NCBI GenBank assembly: GCA_030272155.1
Contig: CP126198.1
Coordinates: 124,001 to 188,000 of the forward strand
DNA length: 64,000 nucleotides
Direction: 5' to 3'
From: Tetradesmus obliquus
Lineage: Eukaryota; Chlorophyta; Chlorophyceae; Sphaeropleales; Scenedesmaceae
Both the position numbers and the translations under genes were made by a program. Each line of letters starts with the position of its first letter. Position 1 is the first letter of the stretch. The notes under the pieces are model-generated. The model searched no databases. It had not been told where the DNA came from and was given only the letters and a program-made list of their open reading frames with translations. Below, one piece after another: positions 21,520 to 33,500 of this stretch.

Positions 21520-23929
21520 ACTAGGTGGCTGGGTGGTGGCATGTGGTGCTAATGGTGATATCCTACCGCTGAGCAACTGTGCTGGCAGCAGCAGCAGCAG
21601 GGCGCAGGGATTTCTCACTGCTGAATGCTGTGCAGCTGCAGCAGGGCGTTGCGGTTGGTGCTCGTTACGTTGAACACTGACTGTGCAGCAGATGCAGAGT
21701 GGTTCAGCGTGAGGGCTGCAAGATTCAGGGCAGGGAGCTTGCGGCTGCGTGCCCCGCGTGTGGCACATGTGCCGCGATGCTGCAGAGCGGCCGCTCCTGG
21801 ACGGAGGGCTGACGTCATTGCAGTAATTGCAGGTCATGTCAGGTGCCTTGCAGGACTGTCAGTGGGCGTGCAGTTGGCGCAGCAGCAGCAGCAGCAGCAG
21901 CAGTGTTGGCTGTTGCAACGTTGCCTGCTAAAGAACTCTCATGCTGCTGCTGCACCAGCAGTGAATCCTGCTATGTGCACCAGATGCTGGGTGGTAGTGT
22001 TACTTACATAGTGTTACTTACTTAGTGTTACTCACTTGTACAACAGCAGCTAGCCGAGGGTGCTGTGTGGCGCATGCAGTGTTGATCTGCTTTGATGTTG
22101 GCTTGATGTACGTAGGGATGTTGGAATGGATCTGATTTGCGCTGCGGGACTGTGCGCTGTTTGAGGTTCTAGGTTTTTAGAGCTTGTTGCAACAGTTTGG
22201 GTTGCACGTGGCGTCGCATGTGGCCGCAGACTGTTGCTGCAGCAATGCACATAGTGTACACTAAGCTTGGTGGAGTGTTGGTGCCGTTGCAGCCACCACT
22301 TGGGGGTTGTCCCTCACGTGGCACAGGAGGGTGGCTTGCACTCAGCATCCTCAAATCATGGGAGCCATGATTGCTTTGTAGAGGCCGAGGTTTCAATGTT
22401 TGCTGCTGCTTTGATTGTAGGGGCCAGCTGTTGGCTGCTGCTTTTTTTGCAAGGGCCAGCTGCATGCGCAGACAGTTGGCGCATGGTTGTCACGCGCATG
22501 GTTGTTTGCATGCACGAGGCATGCCGACATGTGCTGTATTGCATCCATGCTTGTTACTGCATTTGGCTAGGAGCAGCAAGCCGTCACCCACTTTACTAGG
22601 CAGCTGTACAGCTCAGTGTGCTGGGCGTCTTGGAGTCTCTGCCGTGCATGCCTGTGAACAGTGCACGTGATAGCACATTGTTGTGAAGGTGGTGGGAAGC
22701 TGGTGGCGACCCCACCTGGTGATTTTGGCCCAACACAGTTGCTGGGCCTGCGGGCTTAGGACACAGCCTATTGTCTGAGGACGTTCCACAGCGTGTTTTG
22801 AGCATCGCTGTGGCAGCTGCCATAACTTTTGCGGCGCCGCTGCTATGGTTTCATTTGTAACTGGAAGTGCAGTGCGTTGGTTGCAGAATATGGCGCTGGT
22901 GAACCCCGGGGCTGTTTGAGCTGCACATGTGAGACAGGACAGTTGGCGATGAGGTTAATCGCCCTTGAAGAGCAGCATCATGCACAAAGCAGATGATTGC
23001 GGTCATGCGTCATGTCACGTGCATGCACCGAACGCCTAGCGACTGCCAGGTTAGCACGAGCAGCAGCACACCGTCAATGCCTGCCAGGTCGAGCCAGGTG
23101 CGGCTACAGCCACCATGCAGCCCCAAGCAGCTTCTGCATGGTGGTGGCGATGGTACAGCCGCCTGCAGTGCTGCTGAAGGCACAGGCGGTACTATCTGCA
23201 GGCTGTACAAGGCTGCCAGCAGCTAGCAGTCCTGCAAGCCCATCGTGCTGCTGCTGGTGCTGCTGTTGATGCCGAATGCCACGCACAGCAACCATTTCAA
23301 GGCGCTCAAACGCTTGGTCGGACTTTTTGGAGCAGCGGCATCCTGCAGCGCCTGGTGATGGTGCAGGTGATGGTGCTGGATGGTGTCCTGCAGCTGCAGG
23401 TGACTGTGCACTACTACCACTGCCACCAGCCCTCTGCCAAATCAGGAGCTGCCAGAAGTCAACACCCAATATACTACAGCTACATTTGGTCACATTGTTT
23501 TCTGAAGTCTCACAGCGGGGGATACTAGGAGGCAGGCGTATCACATCACACGGCTTTCTGTGCTAGTATGGCTGCTGCGGTGCTGGCCGATAACATCGAC
23601 GCTGGATACATTGATTGAAAACAACATGCACTTGTGGCAATCGATCATTTGCCTGCACATGCTTCAACCAACATTAGCAGTTGGCACTGCTTGTCCAATG
23701 ACCGCCGGCGAACGTTACATGCGACGTCTGGCAGTGTTCAGCTGCCCCGAAGATGGTTGCAACTGCTGATTACTTTTGACGGTGCGTCACACGCAACTGC
23801 AGTATGCGGCAAGCACTCAATTGAACAAAGCACAATTCAAAAGTGCCTACCGCTTGATCATCGCGCGCATGCTTGAAGTCGCTATATCCGTACGTCAGAC
23901 CCGCAGCAACCTCACTGCAAGACAAAGCA
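21520..23929. other. Intergenic, 2.4 kb, no gene recognised
   Basis: 3' flank of the plastid protein gene followed by the CotH-family promoter. It is less repeat-rich than elsewhere. The open frames (for example minus 23104-23544) have no recognisable domain and no convincing splice pattern. Confidence 0.45.
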
Positions 23930-24466
23930 ATGGCGAGCAGCACAGCGCGATCTGTGCTGCTGCCAGCTGCAGCCTTTCTTCTCCTGCTGTCAGCCTCTTT
24001 TGCTGCAGCCCAGCAAATCATCCCCGAAGCTCCTGAGAACAGCAGCACGCCTGACAACACAAATGAAGCAAGCCCCGGCAATGGTGCCTGCTGTGCACAG
24101 CTGCGGGCTCTCAACTTCAGCAGCAACATCCCCGTGATGGTTGTGCAGCTGGCACACACAGAGCAGATGGCTGGCAAGGTCACACCTACACAGGCTCAGC
24201 TGCTAGCAAAGGGGCCATACATGCCTGGGGTTGCCTGCACATGCGGCGCTGCACCAGGTGAGTGCTAAGAGTGCTCTTGCTGCTTGCAACAGGCCGGTAC
24301 AGCAGAAGAGCACTGTCAAAACACACCACACGCCATTTGTCCTGCTGCTGCCGCTGCTGCTGCCGCATCCATCTGCTGCCACCAATACAGATGGCGATGA
24401 CTTCGACGTTCTGCCAGTGCGGTTGTGGCTTGGAAACTGTTGAAACACACCGCATGCCATAAATGC

Positions 24467-24516
<50 letters not shown>

Positions 24517-27500
24517 CTCGTACAGATGGTGACGACTATGATGATCTGCCAGTGCGGCTGCGTGTGCGCGGCTCCAGCAGTGCGCGGCTGTACGCCAAGA
24601 AGAGCTTCGCGCTGCGCACATTAGACCAGTCGGCCAACCTGAGTACAGCAGAGGACAACAAAGTCAGCCTGCTGGGTGAGCACTACGCTAGTAGCGAAGC
24701 ACATCATGCACAACAGCAGCAGGGCAGGGGCCAGCTGCAGAGGACTGGCTGTTGTGGTGAGCAGTGCAGAGGACGACACGGTTGGCCTGTTGGGTGAGCG
24801 TGCTGTGCTGCTTGTGTAAGCAGCGGCAGCATGGCAGGGGCCAGCTGCAGCACCTTGGACCAGTCCGCCAACCTGAGCAGTGCAGAGGACAACAAAGTCA
24901 GCCTGCTGGGTGAGGCGCAGGGCAGGCGCCACGACTGTCAGGGCATGGCTGTTGTGGCTGTCAGGATCAGCACTGGCCCGGTTGCTTTCAATTCTCCATG
25001 TGGCATTGCCTGGCTGCTGCATCTGCTATGCTCCGAGCGGGAGTTCCGCAGTGGCGCTGGGAGCCTTGGACTTGCTGGGTTGTGCTGAGCTACTGCTGCT
25101 CCTGCTGCTGCTGCTGCCTGACCTTAGGCTTCCCGCGTGAGCACAATTGGGTGCTGCACGGCCCTGAGAACGACCGCACGCTGGGCATGCGCAACTGGCT
25201 GGCGTACGGCATTGGCCGGCGCATGGGCCGATACGCCAGCCGCAAACGATATTTTGAGCTCTTCCTCAACACGGTGCGTCGGACGTTGCAGTGCAGCGCT
25301 GTTGGCCTCGTGTTTGAAGGAGAGTTGGAGCCAGTTGCTGCAGGCGACAGGCATTTGCACAGGGAAGCGGATCTATTTAGTGCGGCCTGCTGCTGTGAAC
25401 AGGACAGCAGTCGCATGTCTGCCACTGCAGCATGTGTCAAGCTGCCTTGCGCCACAGACCATAATCTGGTCGCCTGCGCTTGCGGCAGCACACAGTTTTG
25501 ATCTGATCCAGGTGCGATGCCCTGCTCTGCACAAGTCCAACTGCTGCTCGTAGCTTGATGTGCACCGCAACGGCTGCTTTTCCTGCCCCACACAGTAACA
25601 CATGCCGTGGTGTGCCGTGCTGTGCCGTGTCGTGCTGCGCCTTGCTCATTGTGCTTGCAGGAGCCTGGCAGCCCCCTCAGCGCCTCCCACTACTGGGGCG
25701 TGTACATGCTGCAGGAGCCAGTCAGCCGCGACAAGCACCGCGTGCCAATCTCCAAGTATGATCCTGCAGTGGACCCCTCAGGTGCGCACACGTACACAGA
25801 CGAATTCAACACTAAACAGTGCAGTTGTAACGTGATGGGGTCTATAGGCCGGATCGAGGCTCACAGGCATTTGGGGTATCGTTACAGCAGTGCGGCAGCA
25901 GGCCAGCGGAGCCTAATAGCTGGGCTGGGGAGGGTTGTAGTGTCCAAGCATGACCCTGCTGTGGACCCCTCAGGTGCATATCACAGCGCAGCAGCAGCAA
26001 CCCCGCAGCCTTTGGGGGAGCGGCGGAGCAGCCGTGTGGCGGCGTCCAAGTATGACCCAGCGGTGGACCCCTCAGGTGCGCATGCAATGTATTTTAAACA
26101 GCATGCAATGCGGCAGCAACAGCAGCAGCAGCCCAGCAGATGAAGCAGGTAGGTGCCCAGATATGACCCAGCACTGGACCCCTCAGGTGCGCACACGCAC
26201 ATAAACGAGTTCAAACATTAATCAGTGCAGTGCGGCAGCAGGCGAGCAAAGCCTAACAGCTGGGCTGGGGAGGATGCAGTGTCCAAGTATGACCCTGCCG
26301 TGGACCCCTCAGGTGCGCACATGTGCACAAACGAACTCAAACATTAATCAGTACAGTGCGGCAGCAGGCCAGCGGAGCCTAATAGCTGGCCTGGGGAGGA
26401 TGCAGTGTCCAAGTACGACCCTGCTGTGGACCCCACAAGTGCGTATCACAGCGCAGCAGCAGCAATCCCGCAGTTTTTGGGGGAGGGGCGCAGCAGCCGT
26501 ATGGCGGCGTCCAGTTACGACCCAGCGGTGGACCCCTCAGGTGTGCATGCAGCGTATTTATGAATTATATGCAATGCGGCAGCTGCAGCAGCAGCAGCAG
26601 CAGCCCAGCAGATGGGGCAGGTAGGTGCCCAAATATGACCCAGCTCTGGACCCCTCAGGTGCGCACGCGTACATAAACGAGTTCAAACGTTTAAACAGTA
26701 CAGTGCGGCAGCAGGCCAGCGGGGCCTAACAGCTGGGCTGGGGAGGGTTGCAGTGTCCAAGTATGACCATGCCGTCGACTTCTCAAGTGCGATTGCAGCG
26801 CAGCAGCAGCAGCCCCGCAGCCCCGCAGCAGCCCCGCAGCCTTTGGGGGAGGGGCGGAGCAGCCGTGTGGCGATTGCCAAGTATGACTCTGCGGTGGACC
26901 CTCAGGTGCGCATGCAGTGTATTCATGAATACTATGCAATCGTTAGCAGCAGCAGCCCAGCAGATGGGGCAGGTAAGTGTCCTTATGACCATTGGTGGAC
27001 ACCTCAAGTGCAAATCAGTGCCGCAGCAGGGCCAGTAGTAGACAGGGCCAGTAGTAGACAACCGCTGGATGCGGGGGGGGGGGGGGGGGGGGTGTAGCCG
27101 TGTGGCAGTCACTTGTATGACTTGTAGTGGACCCCTCAGGTGTATATGCAGAGCCCTGGGGCGCATATGCGGAGCAGGCACCAGTGCTGCTGGTGTTGTT
27201 CAACTCTGCTCGCAGTGTTTGTCAACAACAGCAGTGCTGGTGCCTTCTCAGCTTCACACTAGCAGCTGAACCACAGCTGCTCGCCACCACTTTCGCTTCC
27301 TGTGTATGTGTGTGGTAGTGACTGTCTGAACAGCTGCTGCCGCTGCTGCGGCTGCTGCTGCTGCTGCTGCTGCAAGCGGCTGCATGTTCTCACATGAGAA
27401 TAATGACATCGTGCGTGCCTGTGTCTCAGTGGCATTTTCGCTGCCTGCTGCTGCTGCTGCTGCCAGATGGCTTCATGTTCTCTTCTGAAATTGACAACAT

Positions 27501-30500
27501 TGACATCGGCTCCGACCCCGTGTTCCTGCATGCATGCATGGCTGCGTACGGCTATCTGGACTGCTGCTGCTGCTGCTGCTGCTGCCGCCAGGTGGCTTGA
27601 TGTTCTCTTATGAGAACGACAACATCGACATCGGCTCCGACCCCGTGTTCCTGCATGCATGCATGTTTGCGTATGGCTATCTGAACTGCTGCTGCTGCTG
27701 CCACTGCTGCTGCTGCCGCCAGGTGGCTTCATGTTCTCCTATGAGAACGACAACATCGCGCGTGCCTGTGTTTATGTGGCTTTTTTTGCTGCCTGCTGCT
27801 GCTGCTGCTGCCAGGTGGGTTCATGTTTTCTTACGAAAATGACAACATCGACATCGGCTCCGACCCCGTGCTCCTGCTGCGGCTGAGCCAGCTGGCCATG
27901 GTGGTGGACTACCCCAACAACGCAGACCAACAAACATTGGCCTGGCTGTCACGGTGAGTTGCTCAAAGTAGGGACTTGAAAAGCTGGTACTGCCCCGTTT
28001 TACCCAGCATGCAGCTGGCCATAGTGGCAAGCACCCCAGCAACGCGCAGCAGCAGGCGCTGGCCTGGCTGTCACGTGAGGCAGGCGGCAGCTTTGGAAAC
28101 CAAGGCAGTGCCGTCCTGACATTATTGTGCCTGCCTCGCCTCTGCCTCCGCGTTTTCAGGTGGATGACTTTGAGGCCACGCTGCTGCAGCGTGGCCAGCC
28201 AACATGACCAGCCAGCTCACACCATGCTGCCTGCCCCTCCCTGCCTCTCTGCGCCCTGCAGGTGGATGAATGACTTTGAGGCGTCGCTGCTGCAGCGTGG
28301 CACAGCCAATATGAGTGCCCCGCTCAGACCATGCTGCCTGCCCTGCCTCGTTTTCCGCTTGTTTCAGGTGGATGAATGACTTTGAGGCCACGCTGCTGCA
28401 GCGCACCACAGCCAACATGAGCGGCCAGCTCACAGGCATGTGATGCTGCCTGCCCTGCCTCTTGCCTCCGCTGTTTTCAGGTGGATGAATGACTTTGATG
28501 TTGCGCTGCTGCAACCAAGATCGGCCAGCTCATATCTTGCTGCCTGCCCCGTGCTGCATCTGTGCCCTGTTAGGTGGATGAACGACTTTGAGGCCACGCT
28601 GCTGCAGCGTGGCACCGCCAACATGACCAGCCAGCTCACATGCATGTGATGCTGCCTGCCCTGCATCTGCCTCTGCTGCTTCAGGTGGATGAATGACTTT
28701 GAGGCCACGCTGCTGCAGCGTGGTACAACCAACATGAGCAACCTGCTGGACGTGCCTGCTGCTGTCGATTATTTCTTGGCGACGGAAGTGACCAAGAACC
28801 CCGACGGCTACAGGGGCAGCATAAAGATGCACAAGGACAGGGGCGGACCCCTGGTGATCGGGCCGCTCTGGGTGAGTGGCAGGGTATGCAACACAGGGAA
28901 AGTGATGTTGTGTTGTGGAGAGATTCAATGGCCGATCGTGCAGGCCGCGCTTGAAGAGAGAGGGGCCACTGGTGATTCAACTGCTGTGGGTGAGTGGCAT
29001 CGACAGTGACTTATCATACATCTGGTTCAAGGGCAGTTATGGAGGGCAATTGTGCTGTTGCTGCTGCTTGGCGGAGGTGCAGCGGCGGCTGCATTGGCCA
29101 ATCCTGCAAGAGGGCGCATGCCATGCCAGATTGCTGCCATTGCGACTTGTGCACTGCAATGCGTGCTGAGCACACAGATGCTGATAGTCGGCTGAAGGGG
29201 ACGCTCCCAGTGACTCACCAGCTCCTGTGTTGCTGCTACTGCTGCTGCTGACGTGCACCTGGCTTGGCGGCTGCAGGACTACAACGAGGCCTTTGGCATG
29301 TGCTGCGGCTTCCCCATTGAGGGTGAGTTTTTGGTTTTGATTTTGGCGACTGGCTATCGCTGCTTAAATACAGTTCAAATTACATGCCTTGAGAGTGAGG
29401 CCAGGCCAAAGTGCAGCGCACGGCATGCAGCAGAGCGGCAGCACACATTCTGGCAGCAGCTGTTGCTTGCGGTGTGCTGCTGGTGTTGCCGCGTGCTGCT
29501 TAACAGCTGTATGGCTTGGAGTGTCGATGTGAAGTGTGTGACTCCAGCGACATCACCACACTGCGTGTACTGCGGCACTCCAATACCCATCACACATTGC
29601 TGCCACTGGGAAGAGGTAGGCTATCATATATTCGTGGGTCCAAGCACCACCTGAAGATGCTTTGTTGCTGCTGTCTCGCCTACTGCCTCGCCTACTGCCT
29701 CGCCTGCTGTCACGCCTGCAGGCTTCCAGCAGCAGGGTGCCAGCAACGGCAGCAGCGGCGGCAGCGCCATCTCTGCTGCCGGCTGGCGCTTCAACGTGTG
29801 CCAGGACAGGGGCAGGTGCAAGGTGGACCCACTGGACGGCATCAGCCAGTGGTACAGGAGGCTGTGGCAGGTGGGGCAGGGGTTGCGGTACCGCGGTCTG
29901 TTGTATTGTGTGTTAGTGTTGTTGTGCGGCTGTGGCAGGTGCAAGGTGGACCCACTGGACGGCATCAGCCAGTGGCAGGTGCGGCAGGGGTTTTGGTACC
30001 GCGGTCTGTGGTTTGTGTCTTAGTGTGGTTTAGGCGGCTGGGGCAGGTGCAAGGTGGACCCACTGGACGGCATCAGCCAGTGGCAGATGCGGCAGGGGGT
30101 GTGGTACCGCAGTGTATGGATAGTGTGTAAATGTGGTTTTGGCGGCTGTGGCAGGTGCGAGGTGGATGCGCTGGATGGCATCAGCCAGTGGTACAGGAGG
30201 CTGTGGCAGGTGGGCAGCAGTTGTGGTTGTGTTCTGGTGTGGTGTGGTGTGGTGTGCTCTGGTGTGGTGTGGGCGGGACAGGCCTTGGTGGCATCAGCCA
30301 GTGGCACAGGAGGATGAGGCAGGTGGGCCATTTGGGGGGGGGGGGGGGGTGCAAAAGGCTGTGGCAGGTGTGGTGCAGGTGTGGTTGTGGTGTTGGGGAG
30401 AGGAGCCTGGATGGCATCGACCAGTGGTACAGGAGGCTGTGGCAGGTGGGGCAGGGGGCTCAGTACCGCGGTCTGTGGTTTGTGTCATAGTGTGGTTTTG

Positions 30501-33500
30501 GCGGCTGTGCAGGTGCAAGGTGGACCCACTGGACGGCATCAGCCAGTGGTACAGGAGGCTGTGGCAGGTGAGGCGGGCATGTGGTACCGTGGTCTGTGGT
30601 TTGTGTCATAGTGTGGTTTTGGCGGCTGTGGCAGGTGCAAGGTGGACCCACTGGACGGCATCAGCCAGTGGCACAGGAGGCTGTGGCAGGTGAGGCATGT
30701 GCTGGGCGGTATGTAGTGGGAGATTTGATACACATGTGATTAAGACACACAGTTACAGTCGTTTCGTTGAACACAACCCGCATAGCCAACTTCAAGCACA
30801 GAGTCACGCAGTGGTGACTTGTAAGCAGCTGTCAGAGCCGGGAACCTGATTCTTTGTGGGTCCCATGCCGCACTCACAGATCTACAAACACTGTCAATGC
30901 CTTCAGTCCACAACACAGTGAGACTGCTGCCTCAGAGAGATGGATGTTGGATGCTCTAGCTATGCACATACAGCAGTTGCATGGCACAGGCTGAACATTA
31001 GACTTTACGTGTGGCACACACTACTTTCCCCCTCCACAAGGGAAGCCTGTGACCATGCAACAAGCAAAACCACACAGGCTGCCAGAAAAAAACTCAGTAC
31101 CTCTCACAAACCTGAGGAAACTGACAGCAAGCCAGGCCGCGCTGACAAAATAAACCGAATAGTCACAGACATGCAGAGCTCAGGGTACCAGCCTGAACAC
31201 ACACGCGATAGCAGATGACACACTGCGCCTGATCTGGTCATCAGACCAATGTGACACCGCGTACCATAACCACCCAGCCATACACGAAAGCACAAGGCGC
31301 TGCCCTTATACAGTTGGAGCAACTGTCGAGACAATAAAGCCACCGAGAGAATAGGCCATCCTAGGGTAGGCCAGCCAAGGGCCAACAAACCCATGTAAAA
31401 CACCATAAACCAGGGGTGGGAGAGGCCAACAAAGGCAAACAAACCCATAACAAGGGGTCTTCCAGGGGGTGGCGACTGTGAAGTGCTACAACTTAATAAC
31501 AGACTAACAGAGCTGACGGCATCACAAAAGCCAGAGAAACACTCTCCTGCCGACCATCCTCATGCTCCAGAACACACGAACTACCAGGTTGTGGACGTGA
31601 CAAGTAGTCAGCCACACAGTTGGTGGATCCTTTGATATATTGCACCGTAAAATCATACACCTGCAGCTGCATCGCCCACCTCTCCAGCTTGGAGTTGGTG
31701 AAACGCGCGCTGTCAAGCCACTCCAGAGCTTTGTGGTCTGTGCGCAGCAAGAAACGATTGCCATGCAGATAGTAGTGAAATTTATCAACCGCCCACTTCA
31801 CAGCCAGACATTCACCTTCTGTAGCAGCATAGTTCTGCTCAGCAGCAGTGAGCGCACGTGAAGCAAACGCAAGAGGATGCTCCTCACCATCCGGATTTGC
31901 CTGTGACAAAACTGCCCCAATCGCCAGCCGACTCCAATCTGTTGTCAAAATAAACGACAGGGCCCAGTCTGGCAGTGCAAGCACTGGCGCAGAGCACAGC
32001 GCCTGCTTCACCGTATCAAAAGCAGCAACAGCCTCAGCTGTCCAAACATACGGCACTTGGCGGCGCGTCATTAGCTGCAGCGGCGCACACATCGCTGCAT
32101 AACCGCTGATGTACTTTCTGTACTGCTCCATAACGCCCAAAAAACCTTTCATACCTTTGACCGAATTAGGACGGGGCAGATCCATGATGGCAGCCACCTT
32201 ATCCATAACAGGCCGAATGCCCCGAGCAGACACCAAATGGCCCAGGCACACAACTTCCGGTACACAGAAACGGCACTTCATAGGATTCATCTTCAAGTTG
32301 TACTCTCGGCTACGTCGAAAGACACACGCCAAGGAAGCCAACTGCTGCTCAAAAGTTGCTGTAAACACAAAAGTATCATCTATGTATGTTTTTGCACCGC
32401 TCACACTATCCAGAACCTCATCCATCAGCCGCTGAAACGTAGATGGCGCAGACATCATGCCCATGGCCATCCTGCAAAATTTAAAATTGCCAAAAGGAGT
32501 AGTAAAACCAGTCTTATGGCAATCTTCCTCCTTCATTGGCACCTGCCAAAACCCCGTCACATAATCCATCTGAGACCACAACGTACATCCACCCAAAGCT
32601 GCATGCACCTCCTCGATGCGGGGCAGAGGGTAGGGATCTGGCAGGGTGGCCTTGTTGAGTGCACGCAGATCCACACACAGACGCAGGCCCCCATTAGGCT
32701 TGTTCACCAACACAACCGGGCTCATCCAAGCAGACTTGCTGGGCCGAATCACCCCAAGCCGTACCAAACGCTTCAACTCAACACGCAGCCACAGCGACTC
32801 GTGATGGCTCAGCTTGTAAGGCCGCTGCGTCACCGGCTCAGCAGAACCAGTGGGGATGCAGTGAAACACCCCTTTCTCATCAGGCACACAACCAAGAACT
32901 GTATCATCAACCGTAAAAACGTCACTATACTCAAACAACAAAGCCTGTAGCTGTTCAAACTGCTGCAGCGGAAGATGCAAATATGCCTCGCGCTGCAGTT
33001 GCAACGCGCGCAACAGCGCCTCATGCTGCTGCTCACCACCAACCTCCGAAGCCGTCGGTGAGCTGGGCGCATCACCAGGCATGAAGCACAACTCCTCATT
33101 ATCACTGGACATACTCATGCAAACTGCCATGCCAAGCAAGCCAGGAGCCTCGCTACACTGCTGCTGCTGGCGGCGCTGCCACTGCAATCACTTTCATCTC
33201 TGCGGGGGACGTTCCCTCAATCTCCACCAAACAAGGTGTGAGATTGAGGAGGCTGCGCCTGCCCAAAAACCATACTCATGCAAACTGCCATGCCAAGCAA
33301 GCCAGGAGCCTCGCTACACTGCTGCTGCTGGCGGCGCTGCCACTGCAATCACTTTCACCTCTGCGGGGGACGTTCCCTCAATCTCCACCAAACAAGGTGT
33401 GAGATTGAGGAGGCTGCGCCTGCCCAAAAACCATACTCATGCAAACTGCCATGCCAAGCAAGCCAGGAGCCTCGCTACACTGCTGCTGCTGGCGGCGCTG

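Noticed and set aside
27077-27094. Runs of G (also near 608, 17780, 30337) as G-quadruplex regulators
   Set aside because: Single long homopolymers inside introns; more likely slippage or sequencing-length uncertainty than conserved structures.
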